Assembly: GCA_964057225.1 (NCBI GenBank)
Contig: OZ059898.1
Location: 7,688,001-7,752,000, forward strand
From: Auanema rhodensis
Lineage: Eukaryota; Nematoda; Chromadorea; Rhabditida; Rhabditidae
Length of the DNA stretch: 64,000 bases
Reading direction: 5' to 3'
The first letter of the stretch is position 1. Each line of letters starts with the position of its first letter. The notes below the pieces were generated by a model. It did no database searches and was not told the DNA's origin. It was given only the letters and a program-made list of their open reading frames with translations. A program made the position numbers and the translations under genes. This document shows positions 23,382 through 34,672 of this stretch, in pieces.

Positions 23382-24777
23382 ACTTACCTAGAAGAGGAAT
23401 AACCAAATAATTGTTTCAGAAACTTCAACAGAAGTACTACCACGATGAACAAAACCCAAAATCGATGAAATACATCATTTTACAAAATATTATTTGAACA
23501 CCAAAAACCCGTAGACTGGTAATGTTTACGCTAGATCTAGTCACAGCCTCGTGAGATGGTACACTCGATTTCAAGGTCTACTCTTTGTATAGAGTTTTCT
23601 TGCAAAGTTTTAAAAATTAACGAAATTCGGCTAATAAAAAAGTCAAAGACGTTCGTAACAAATAGTAATGTATTGTTAAAAAAATATAGTTTGATTTAGA
23701 GAAAATCGGAGATCATTAATTCAGATGATTGAGACGACGCTAATCAGTCCCACATGGTAAACTGCCACCATGGATTCATGCTGACGTGTATCATCGTATG
23801 GTTGCACTACCCAAACAAGCAGCAGAGCACTGTCTGTTGATTTAAAAAGTTTTTGAAATGTTTCAGATACTTTAAAAAAATTATTAAATAGAAAAATGAT
23901 TTGACAATCTACGTAATACTATTTTGGGTAGTGGATTCGAGTTTTCAATTTCAATTGGAAAATAAGAGTAGGATGAAACTTTGAAACAAGAGTTTTCGGT
24001 ACAATTGGAAGTCTCAATTTTTACAAAAGCTGAATAGGCTGATGAGACAACCACAAGGAGTGCAGAAAGAAGGAATGGGAGAATAAACGACTCAGCTATG
24101 GACTAAGTTTGCCGAAGACCTATCCAAAGTCTATTTGAATTTCAGAGGGTCACGGAATGGCACCGACGGCTCGCCAAACAGAACGTCAGGCATTGTATAC
24201 AGTGGACTATTTACTTATTAGATGACCTGCCGACCTAAAGAATTGCAAGCAAAGGAGTGCAAAAAGGATATATGATTTGTTTCCAGAAATACCAACATGA
24301 AGAAAGAAAGAAAACGAAATTTGCCAAAGAAAATATCTTAAACACTGGATCCATCGTTAGAAATGAAAAGTTATTCAAATCAATCGAAAAATCATTTCAA
24401 AGAAAAAAGTAAAAATCGAAATTTTAAAAAAGCAGACATTAAAATAATATTAAAAACCATTGTAAAACGAAATGCGTGGGGTAAAAATGATCTATACATG
24501 TGAAAAGGACTCAAGACGTTAGAGCTTAATGAGAGCTAAAGACTACTGAGGAATATTTTTTCTTTACTAAGAATACTCGAAAGAAAAGCCGGGATAATTC
24601 TTTATTTGCTTGACCTAATATTATTGGCTCAATAAGTCTAATGGCATCTCATAATTTTTCTCAATTCCCAAGTATGAACAGTCTTTAAACGATTGTGGAA
24701 CAAAAATAACACTAATAGCTTCAAAGTTTATTCTAAAGCCTGAATATACTATCTAGAGTCGCTCAAATATGACCAAG
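23382..24777. other. Intergenic upstream of PDIA4
   Basis: About 1.4 kb without a supported gene. It includes a TGACGTGT box at 23782-23789 and a stretch richer in G+C at about 24040-24200. The latter half becomes the 3' flank of the complex III subunit gene. Confidence 0.5.
23782..23789 (+). promoter_or_regulatory. Candidate unfolded-protein-response element (TGACGTGT)
   Basis: TGACGTG is the core bound by XBP-1/ATF-6-type bZIP factors. It lies 401 bp upstream of the PDIA4 start. ERp72 genes are known UPR targets; a single 8-mer could also be chance. Confidence 0.3.
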
Positions 24778-25026
24778 TTACTCAATGGACTTCTTAACAT
24801 CTTTCCATTGCTTTCCAGCGTTAACCTGAAAGACAAAATCTTAAGATAAATTTTCAACGATTTACATATATAGAAGAAAAGAGTAAACTATACTTACAGC
24901 ATCCCAGTATCCATCAGTGATGGTATTGAATGTGTAGTTCATTGCATAAGCTCCGAAAGCGGTTGCAAGGAACAGGGTAGAAAAACGACGTCCAACCGCG
25001 TTATAAAAGGTAGCACCCAGAGACAT
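24778..25026 (-). CDS. Cytochrome bc1 complex subunit 9 (UQCR10-like)
   Basis: Two exons (24898-25026, 24778-24825) give a 58-aa protein. It has a short amphipathic N-terminus AVGRRFSTLF, one transmembrane helix (LATAFGAYAMNYTFNTITD) and the C-terminal GYWDAVNAGKQWKDVKK, which matches the family pattern 'D..yd.iNeGKLWKhiK'. It is the small single-helix subunit near Rieske/cytochrome c1 in mitochondrial complex III. Length equals the family norm (56-64 aa). The acceptor ACTTTAG immediately precedes the ATG, suggesting trans-splicing. I recall the C. elegans copy as one of the C14B9 genes, consistent with its neighbours here. Confidence 0.85.
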
Positions 25027-25489
25027 TCTAAAGTATAACAGATTATATTTACTTTTACATGATAATGAAGATGATACAAATATAAACAATAATAATATAT
25101 ATAAAAGAAATTCATGAATTGGCAAGGCTCCAAGCAACCGCCCGCAAGTATACTGTATTTTTGCTTATATTCGTCTCACATGGAAAAACCGGAAAATAAA
25201 TTAGGCTAGTCCTTTAAGGTTCTCATTTTAGCAGAATCGCAGTTTTCCCAAATTTTTTGGGTTATATTTTTAAATTTTTGTCTTCTTTACTATATAATAG
25301 GTTATTTTTTCTCAAAATGATAAAATATTTTGGTCTAACAAAGTAGTATTTGAAGTGTTTTCTGTGATTTTCACGATCTGGTATACATTATAATTGATTT
25401 TGAGTTATTGGAAATCTTCTATATTCATTTTATTGGCTTAGTCAAATTTGGTTGTTTATTTTTTGTTTTTTATAGGGTACCTTAGTAGG
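25027..25489. promoter_or_regulatory. Divergent promoter between complex III subunit and rpl-21
   Basis: 463 bp separate the two ATGs, which point away from each other. Both genes are high-expression housekeeping genes. The rpl-21 side ends in a T-rich tract and the acceptor TTTTTTATAG shortly before the ATG. No TATA box stands out. Confidence 0.45.
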
Positions 25490-26057
25490 ATGACTAACTC
25501 AAAGGGTCTTAGACGCGGTACGCGTTATATGTTCGCTCGCGAATTCCGCAAGCACGGAGTTGAGCATCTTTCCACCTATTACCGCTCATACAGACGCGGA
25601 GATATCGTTGATATCAAGACCAATGGAGCTTTCCAAAAGGGTATGCCATTCAAGGCTTACCACGGAAAGACCGGACGTGTCTTCAACGTCACCAGAGGAG
25701 CTCTTGGAGTAATCGTCAACAAGCGCGTCAAGTAAGTATTTTGTTAAAGTGAATTTAATTTTAATTTTTTTTTCAGGGGAAAGATCCTCCCAAAGAGAAT
25801 CAACATCCGTGTCGAGCACATCAAGCCATCTACCTGCCGTACTGACTTCCTTAACCGTGTTAAGGATAATGATGTCAAGAGGTAAATAAGTTTGATATAT
25901 CGATTTCATTTGGTTTTTTTTTAGAAAGGAAGCTAAGGCCGCTGGAAAGCCAGTTCCTCAATTGAAGCGTCTCCCAGTTCCACCACGTGCTGCCCACATC
26001 GTAAACGCTTCCGAGATTGAGACTCTTGCTCCTCTCCGCTACGAAATCGTAGCTTAA
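25490..26057 (+). CDS. rpl-21: Ribosomal protein eL21 (RPL-21)
   Basis: Three exons (25490-25731, 25777-25881, 25925-26057) give 159 aa, the usual eukaryotic eL21 length. The sequence reads [49 protein letters not shown] and [12 protein letters not shown] through to [12 protein letters not shown], colinear with eL21. Codon use is clearly biased toward C-ending codons compared with neighbours, typical of highly expressed genes. It is a large-subunit component. C. elegans orthologue C14B9.7. It is followed 128 bp later by the C5-epimerase on the same strand. Confidence 0.98.
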
Positions 26058-26184
26058 ATTGTTATTGTTTATAAATTGTTATAAAAAATAACTTGTTTTT
26101 GTTAACTGTTCTGGTCGGTTTGTAATATTTTTAGTGGGGAGCAATGCATTAAAAAGCTTATTTTTAAGTATGGCAGATAACTAG
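26058..26184 (+). promoter_or_regulatory. Putative operon intercistronic region rpl-21/hse-5
   Basis: 127 bp from the rpl-21 stop to the epimerase ATG. It holds a U-rich stretch (TTTGTAATATTTTTAG, about 26120-26135) and an AACTAG acceptor that abuts the ATG. There is no room for an ordinary promoter. Dicistronic transcription with downstream leader trans-splicing is inferred. Confidence 0.45.
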
Positions 26185-28662
26185 ATGATTTTTCGAAGAT
26201 ATTTCAAAAATTCTCTAGTTTATCTGGGGCTGTGTGCTGCGTTACTATTCCTAAATAATTATTTTATTGTTTATGAGGAGGCTGTTCATACAGAAAATCG
26301 GGAGGTACATAGAATGGTATGAACAATGTAATATCGTGTAATAGGTTCGGATAGATTATTGTCCAGTTTATAATTTGTCTGCCGTATGTTTGTTTCATGA
26401 TCAAAAATGTATTATTGACGGTGAGAAGGAGTTGATTTGTGTTAAGGTTTGAAAATGTCTTCAGTAGATTTGTGAAATTATTTTTAGGATACAAATGACG
26501 TTTACATTCCATTCAATTTTCTTAAAAAACAATATGACATAACAGGGAAGTATAACAAGGGTAAATAATTAATTGGGTATGCCGATTTCGACTTTGTTTA
26601 TCTAGATGATGTTTTTGAGTGGGCAACTTCATATGCCAAGCTGAGAGTGCCAGAAGGAGAGTATGATCCAAGTGGTGAATTCGGACATTTTTCCACATAC
26701 AATGTGGAAAATCGAGATCGAGTGCGATGCATTAATGGTGGAACGGGTAGTTATTACTTATAGAACAAAATGGGAATGTAGTTATATAAGGTGTTCCAAT
26801 GTCTACTCAATGGGACACTGTTCCCTATTATTATCCAATACAAATAGCTCAATATGGCTTACAACATTTCAGTAGATTTAAACTAGGTTTTAGCTTGTAT
26901 TAATAGTTTTTTAATCATTCTGTCTAGCTAACACGACGAAGAAATTCATAAATATTGGAAGTGAAAGTAGGGAATGGAAGGGGTCACCCGGGGAAGCTGA
27001 TTCAAGCGAACGAGTTTTTTTTAGCGATATCGATAAAGGACCCGTAGTAAATATTACTGCTCCAGGTTTGTGCTGATTTCGTGCTGTATTCGATTCGATA
27101 ATAATTGTTTAGGATCTGTGGCAAACCCTGGATGCTACATCTATTTGAATGAAGACTCCGATTTACATTTAATTAGTTTTGAATGGTTCCCTTACTCAGA
27201 TAGTTCTTTTACTGTTTTAGTATGATATCAGTTTGTTAAAAACTCTCTTGAGAATTATTATAGGTCAAACTTCTTGAAACGAATACTGTTGTTTTCTTAA
27301 ATTATATTGAAAGCAACGATACTAAATGCATTTGGCCTGATGCATCAATCCCTGGCGAAGATCAGGTTCTTATGTCATATACTCAATTTCTGATATCATA
27401 TACTTTCTAAAATCTTTAAATATTGATATGTATATGTATATTTTTTAAAAATTTTCAGCTCTCATTCAATATTGCACTTGGAGAACTTAAACCTCAGTGG
27501 TATAAAGTTACTCGAGATATTCTCGTTGATGCTAGTAGGGCTCTGTATTCAAGGCTTGGCACTAAGAAAAAAAAAGATGATAATGTAATTCTTCATCCAA
27601 GTAATTCTTTCTCACGAAGTTTTAAAACTGAACTGAAATCTTTTCAGGTGATATTAAATTAGTAACATTGGGTTTTAGAGGGTTATGTACAGTTCGCCAA
27701 GAAATCCAACAAAAAAATCTAGCTTCAGAAGAATTTTTTCTTCGGTCTGCTGAATGGTTTTTAAATAATCAAGATAAAATGGTAGTAATATCATTTCTTC
27801 GTTCAAATTTCAATTAATTTAAAGGGAGGATGGGCTGTACCTGTGGAACGGTCAATTGCTGATAGAAGACTCGTACTGCCTGCTGGTTGGCATTCAGCAA
27901 TGGCACAAGTATTTAGAAATACTATATTTTAAAATATTAATTTGTAATTTTAGGGGCATGCGTTATCACTTTTATCAAGAGCTTATATACTAACAGAAAA
28001 TATGGATTATTTAGAATCAGCTGTGAACGCATTAGACTTGTTCGACATAGTAGTTTCTCATTATAATATATATTTATTTAATTTAATTCAGCCAGCAGAA
28101 GACGGAGGTGTATTAAATAAATTTTTCAATACTTCATGGTATGAAGAATATCCTACAACACCTGGATCTTTTGTTCTGAATGGCTTCATGTATTCTCTTA
28201 TCGGCTTGTATGATTTTAGTTCTTTGGAATTTAAATCTGAAGGTTGTGCTAATTAATGATTTATTTCCACTATGATATAGAATTTAGATAATTCTACTAT
28301 TGTTCAAGGAATTGATAAAGCTAAGGAGCTATTTGAAACAGGAATAAAATCTTTAAAGTAAAACTATATAATATTTAACATTTATCAAACTTTTTCACAG
28401 ACATTTGCTCCCTCTGTACGATACTGGAAGTGGTTCTATTTATGATTTACGTCATGTTGGCCTTCAAACTGCTCCCAACTTAGCCAGGTTTCGACAGTTG
28501 CCACAAACTGGGCTAACAATAATATTTTTCAGGTGGGATTATCACGCAGTTCACGTTTATCTTCTGAAATGGCTTGTTAAAATCACTGGAGATCAAACTT
28601 TAGACACTGTAGCAAATAGATGGATAGGGTATAGCCTTGGAAAACGGGCAAAGCATAATTAG
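26185..28662 (+). CDS. hse-5: Heparan sulfate D-glucuronyl C5-epimerase
   Basis: About 14 exons give roughly 600 aa. The N-terminus is a type II signal anchor ([21 protein letters not shown]) for Golgi placement. Family landmarks in order are [78 protein letters not shown]-type C-terminal alpha/alpha barrel segments, [20 protein letters not shown] and [11 protein letters not shown]...[13 protein letters not shown]. The last two carry the conserved active-site tyrosines. The enzyme converts GlcA to IdoA in N-sulfated heparan sulfate. C. elegans hse-5 is B0285.5; the SLC13 gene downstream matches B0285.6, so the pair is syntenic. Confidence 0.95.
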
Positions 28663-30187
28663 GTTCTACTAAATTGTTTCATTTTCACGTTTTACTGTTC
28701 CTATTAGATTGTACATATTGAAAAGTTTTCTCATTCATTCCTTACGACAGGTTTTATTCATTGTGCTATGTACTTAACAACTCTCTCAACCTCGATGATA
28801 CTGTGAGCCATTAGTTGTGATTTCGGACGATTTTGTTAATTTATATATGCAGATAAATATTTTTGTTTCATCTTATGATTTCAAATTTCAATTTAATTAT
28901 TCAACAATGGGTTATAACGACAAATTAAAATGGTATGTCATGGGGTTTCTGATTGAAATCTAGCTTTTAGTAAGAATTTTTGGAAAACGAGAGTATAAAG
29001 AGGGAAATATAAAAACTATCTTTATCTATGTGAACTAAAACTTGTTTTAGAATATTGACGTATGGATGTAATCGGGATATGTTCCATTAACATGTTGGTG
29101 GGCATAAACTAGGTAGAATTCATGTCCACATACTTCCTTCCGCTTGTATATCCTTCATCGAACTATATTATTATTCATATTTATATCGTTATTGAATTTG
29201 TTTTTGCGACAATAATTGAACCCATTTTCCGAGGTGATGATGTTCAACTGTGGTTCATATGCCATAGATCACGGTATTTGTAGTGATATAACATCGGAAC
29301 TTATCGGAATTCATTGGTTTTCAGTATTATATCAATCAAAATTTTCTGTCAGTTCGCTCCAAAAAACGATTTCCATACAATTTAATGTTTCCTTACACAT
29401 TTGCATCTTACAATTCCTAAAACTCAAAAAAAAAGTTTTTTTTTTGAAAAATGTATACATTAACACTTCTTTTGTTAACATCTTTTGTTAACTTTTTCAT
29501 TTCTATCATAGATGTTTCAGTTTAGGCATAACGTTAAAGTTCAATTTTAACTTATTCAAGATTTTTTCTCTTTTTCGCTCTATGAAGGGTGAATTTGAAT
29601 TCAAAAAACTCATAGAATATGATTGTGCGTTTAATCCGTCTGAAATCATAATATCATAATCATAGAAATCATAATTTTATAAATCAGACAGGGTGTTGTG
29701 TCAGGATATGTATGCATCTCGGAAACCTGATCGTGTTGCTTTCAACTTTAATACCTTTGTGTATCGTGTCTTATTTATTTCTTAATATAAAATATAATAT
29801 GTGTATTTAATTGATATAAATTATTCTTTAATATGTAATTATTTAATTCATATTTGTTTTATTATTATTTAATAATACATATATTTAAATATGTTTAAAA
29901 TTAAAATCTATTTTTTAATTATAAATAATAATATTATTCCATTACACGTAGTTGATTCGTTTGTTCTATAAAGTATTCCATTTTTATTTAATCATATCAC
30001 ATGGATTCTTTTTTGGAAACTTGTATCGGACTCTGCCTATATTATGGAAATGCTTCTGTATCTGTTAGTTCGCTTCTGTATCTGTTAGGCATTGTTACTC
30101 TTAACGTTGTCGTCAGAATAATTGAATTTATCTATAATTTTCACAATTTCAACTTGAATTCAATCAAAATTTCCAGGACTGGAATAC
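28663..30187. other. Intergenic between hse-5 and SLC13 transporter
   Basis: About 1.5 kb, AT-rich to extreme (29770-29950). It includes short AATCATA reiterations (about 29640-29690) and a 17-bp direct duplication at 30052-30088. A 73-codon open frame from 30001 overlaps the transporter's presumed outron and is not in its frame. No gene supported. Confidence 0.45.
30052..30088 (+). repeat. 17-bp direct repeat, two copies
   Basis: GCTTCTGTATCTGTTAG occurs at 30052-30068 and again at 30072-30088, separated by three bases. It lies about 100 bp upstream of the SLC13 ATG. It looks like a recent slippage duplication. Confidence 0.8.
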
Positions 30188-32951
30188 ATGAGCACCTCAA
30201 GAGGATATGTGTGGTTGCGTGAGCTTCGTACGTATTTCAAAAGCATTTGGATTATAATTGCTCCAATTATTCTCATTCCGCTAACTTTCTATGGAACGGT
30301 TTGATTTTTAATCTTTGGTACATTTCTACATCAGAACAGAAAAAAAATTAAATAAGAAATATATACATGTATATCTAATAAGCTGAACAGGATACGGCGA
30401 TAGGGTATCTAAATCAAGATTGAAAATAGCTTTAGAATTATCATTATATATTATACAATTTTTAAATTTATTTTCAGGAAGGAAAATGTTGTTACTGTAT
30501 ATTCTTGATGTCATGTTATTGGGTATCAGAAGTTGTTCCTCTAGCAATAACAGCTTTTATACCTTTAGTAATATTACCTCTTTTGGGTGTCTTACCAGTA
30601 AAACAATTAGCATCATCATATCTTAGTGTTAGTTAACATTACAAATTGATTACTTTGAAGTTCTAATTCAGGATACTAATATGCTATTTATCACTAGCTT
30701 GATGCTTTCTGTAGCAGTGGAAGAATCACAATTACACAAGAGAATAGCTTTAAAACTATTAACTTATGTTGGTTCCAAACCACAATGGTATGGGTTTTTA
30801 TAGTTTATTTTAATAAGTTATATCACAAAATTCTAAATTTAATAGGCTGATGGCTGGTTTCATGTGCATTACTTCATTCATGTAAGTATTTTATTTACTA
30901 TAACTTTATAATTTATGTTGTTAGATCATTATGGATATCAGATACAGCATGTGCAGCTCTAATGTCTCCTATAGCTTACGCTTTATTAGAAGCAATCATG
31001 GTTCATAAAATGAGAAAAAAAGATGTATTTACTTTCTATTTTCTTTTTTTTCAAATGAAGAATACAATTTTCAGATTGAAACTGGTGAGACAATAACAAA
31101 TGATCCCTATGATTGTAAAGATTCCGAACAGTACGTTTTCTTATAGCAAGAAAAAAAGTTGATTTGAATTAAATACTTCAAATGATTCAAATTTTTAATA
31201 AAAAGAAAAATAAAAGTATATAAACATAAAAAGTGAAACACTATCAGTTCTATATAACATGATTTTCTAAATATTTAAATCGTTTCACACAGTTTTCCGG
31301 AAAAATGTAAATACATACACATATAAACATGTATATTACAGATCCGACAGAAAACTAGATGTCAGCAGATTGTCACCTAGAGATCGAGGTATTATATCAA
31401 GAAATAAGAAAATTAAATTAAATCATTTAAATAATAATTTATTCTCATATTTAAAATTTGTTCCACTTTGTGATTGCTCGTATTTCCTAGGTATCTGCAA
31501 ATCTTTGATGTTAATAGTCTCGCATGCATCTCTTATTGGCGGAACTGGCACAATAAATTCAACGGGACCAAATTTGATATTTAGAGATACATTGGAAAAG
31601 TTATTATGATATTTATTTTTTATTTTATTTATTGATTACTTTAGGTTTTATCCTGGAGAAGATACAAAAATTAGTTACTTATCATGGATGAGTTTTGCTA
31701 TACCTCCTATGATTGGTTATATGTTTGCATCGTGGTTTGTAGTACAAGTATTAGATATTGAAGAATACTATAGTCATCAAGTTATTTTAGCTTCAATTTA
31801 TGGGATTTGAACATATACTTAGACTTTTTGCTGAATCAACTGAGGAAGAGAAATATGATGAGGAATATGCAAAAAAGGCCGTACAATCAGCTTATCAAAA
31901 CTTAGGACCAATGACGTAAAATAAAGAATGTGAATTCATTAAACTTCTTATTAACCAGATTTGCTGAAAAATCAACGCTAACAATATTTCTTTTAACCGT
32001 TACTTCATGGATTACTAGTGATCCAAAAGTTATTCCTGGATGGACCAGTCTTTTTCGAAAGTAAATTATATTTTATATTATATACTAAATGAAATCTTCA
32101 AACTTTTAGAGGATACGTGTCGGACACTTGTACTGGAATGATTGCTGTATTCCTTCTATTTGCCTGGCCTCGCGAGAAGCCTGATTTTGCTATATTTAGA
32201 CCGGCTGAAGGTCCTATTTACTAATAATCTAAAGATATACTCTAGATATATTTATAGGCAGAGGGCGACCATCAGTCAATCGTGAAGCTTTACTAACATG
32301 GGATGCTGTTAAAAGACGATTCCCATGGTCTGTAATGTTTCTTTTAGGAGCGGGTTTTGCTATTTCAGCAAGTGTTAAAGTAAGCCACATTGTTATGTAA
32401 TAGAGTACCCAATTTATTTGAAGGAAAGTGGATTATCATCTCTCCTTGCTTGTAATATTCAATATATGTTGCAATCTATGCCTCTTATTGTGATGCAAAT
32501 TGTTTTATCCATCATCGTTGTTGTAATGACGGAATTCTCAACAAATTCTGCGACAGCTAGTATTTTCATTCCAATTTCATTCAATATTGTAAATTAATCC
32601 GTATCATTTTTACAAACAGTCGTTTATTTCAGGCAGAAAAGGTTGGAGCACATCCTTTATATTTTTCTATTCCTGCAGCTATTGGTCCTTCATTTTCCTT
32701 TATGCTTCCCATGGCTACCCCGCCTAATGCCATTGTTTATGAAACGAAAACAATGTCAATGCTTGATATGGTAAGAGAGATATCACATCTATCTCACTAA
32801 TATACTTTAGGTTTCCTGTGGTATTTTTCTAAACGTTTTCTGTATTCTAATCACTGTTATCAATATGAATACGTATACTTACTGGCTATTCGACTTGGGT
32901 ATTTATCCACAATATGTGCAATTTCATAATAATACTGCAGTTTGCTCATAA
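30188..32951 (+). CDS. SLC13-family sodium-coupled dicarboxylate/citrate transporter
   Basis: Multi-exon gene, roughly 560 aa, from ATG 30188 (15 nt after a TTTCCAG acceptor) to TAA 32951. Recognisable SLC13 segments are [91 protein letters not shown] (the SNT-type substrate/Na+ loop), [33 protein letters not shown] (second SNT) and [13 protein letters not shown]. It imports Krebs-cycle intermediates with Na+ (INDY/NaDC/NaCT group). C. elegans B0285.6 sits next to hse-5, as here. The first intron lies right after TM1. Confidence 0.93.
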
Positions 32952-33375
32952 GTTAAATACAGATCTTAAAACAAAAATATTATGCATATTTCGCATAACA
33001 GTTGTACATATAGTTTTTAACTGATTAGTATTTTAAGATTGTTATTGTTTTAGTTTAATAAATTTTTAAACTTCTATGACTGTATATGATTATTGAAGGT
33101 ATAATAATTGAAAAGCATGTATAACGGAGTTACCTTGCTTAATATCATTTTTCGAAGAGGATTGATAAAATAGTTGATAAAATAGTAGTATCACTGGGAA
33201 TCATGGACCAATTCAAATTGTCTGACCTCTTGAGAAAAGGCGGTGGTTCAAAATATTCAAGACTGTCACTAAAATATAGCTATTAAGCCAGTAGGAGTTT
33301 CCTCTTGTAGATTGCAACATGGAAATTTCTTTATTAATATATGACTAGGATACAATGTTATGTTATATAATTAAA
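32952..33375. other. Convergent intergenic region
   Basis: 424 bp between the stops of the SLC13 gene (+) and the secreted-protein gene (-). TTTAATAAATTT near 33054 is a likely poly(A) signal for the transporter. Contains a short direct repeat, TTGATAAAATAG twice, at about 33162-33187. No gene. Confidence 0.5.
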
Positions 33376-34127
33376 TTAGTCTTTTGTTTCTTCTACTTGT
33401 TTTGTTCCTTCTGATTCCGTAGATTCTGCTTCTTCCAACTTATCTTCATTTTTATTTTCCTTGTTTTCAAGTCCTTCATCGATTCCGCCTTCCACTATAC
33501 TCAACTCTTTTTTTTTCTTTGCTTCTTCATCCTCCGCGGTAACTTTTTGGTTGTGATGAGGTTGCCACCAATAGGGATTTTTATTTCGATCTGCACCATT
33601 CCAGTGTCCTAATAATATCCCATTATTGCTTATTATTGAATAAAAAAATTATTTTGGTAATACTTACGAACTATGCCATGAATTTCGTCAGCAGGAAATC
33701 CGAGAACCTAAAAAAAGTTCTTTGCAATGTCTGTAGATATGTATAACTTACTTTACGCCTTGGAACAATATTGTGCGCTCTCCAATAGTTATGAACATTT
33801 AACATTATTGTTCCTCTACTATACTCTATGCAGATATTATACACCTATCAAAATCTTTTTCACTACTGCATAGTTTAGTACTTACTCTACAGAAGAAATC
33901 ATGCCTGCTATTGACTCGTTGAAGTCTCAGTTCAGCTTTGTTTTTCTCACATTTTTCTGGATATCCCTCATTTAACGGATCACATGGATGTCTGTAATAA
34001 ATCACTTTGAGTAAATATTAAAAAATGGTTACCTGTAGGGTTTTGGTAGCATTGCTTTTGTAATTTTGAGCGAATGAATACTTCGGAGTAGTACAAGATA
34101 GAGTAATGAAAAGCTGACAACTTTCAT
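33376..34127 (-). CDS. Unknown secreted protein with acidic/basic tail
   Basis: About five exons from ATG 34127 to TAA 33376, roughly 190 aa. It has a signal peptide (MKVVSFSLLYLVLLRSIHS), then a compact segment with four cysteines (HPCDPLNEGYPEKCEKN, HDFFCRVYNICIEYSRG), a Trp-containing stretch (NYWRAHNIVPRRK, RHWNGADRNKNPYWWQPHH), and a highly charged Lys/Glu tail. No known domain is recognised. The single small Cys cluster suggests two disulfides. It is divergent from mcm-10 across 355 bp. It may be a nematode-restricted extracellular protein. Confidence 0.6.
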
Positions 34128-34482
34128 TTTATATAAATGAAATAGAATGATCAGAACTAACTTATTTCTTTACATGTGTTTTCTTCGAAAACAAGCAATT
34201 ATTCTTATAATTGAGAGCGGAGGTGAAACTGGCACTCATCATTCTTGTGTAATAACTAGATCCATTTAAGTATTGTACTAAGAGAGAAATTTTGAATAAT
34301 TATAAGCCTGTATTTATTTTTTTATTTCTTATATTAGGTTTCTTAATAAAAGTAATAGTTCTAATTTAGTGAATACTGACTACTAACTTTTTACTATCAT
34401 CCCAAATATAAATATCCAACTGTTTTGGGAAGTAAGTGTTTTTTTTGAAAAAATTTTCTTGAAATTTATCATTTCCTTCAGA
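34128..34482. promoter_or_regulatory. Divergent promoter region, secreted-protein gene / mcm-10
   Basis: 355 bp between opposing ATGs, AT-rich. A TTCCTTCAG acceptor lies next to the mcm-10 ATG and is the likely trans-splice site. No specific binding site recognised. Confidence 0.4.
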
Positions 34483-34632
34483 ATGTCGGATGTTGAAGAT
34501 AACACAGAATTAGATTTATTATTGGAAACACTGGAAGCTGATGAAGACAGTTTTGACGGGGGAGATAATCTGGCATCAGAAAAATTAGACGATGATTCAT
34601 TTATAACATGTGATTCGAGATTCAACAAGTAT

Positions 34633-34672
<40 letters not shown>

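Noticed and set aside
23382-24777. Transposon remnant upstream of PDIA4
   Set aside because: Composition changes at about 24040-24200, but no terminal repeats, target duplication or transposase-like frame could be found.
25586-25909. 107-codon minus-strand frame across rpl-21
   Set aside because: It is the antisense shadow of a highly codon-biased ribosomal gene.
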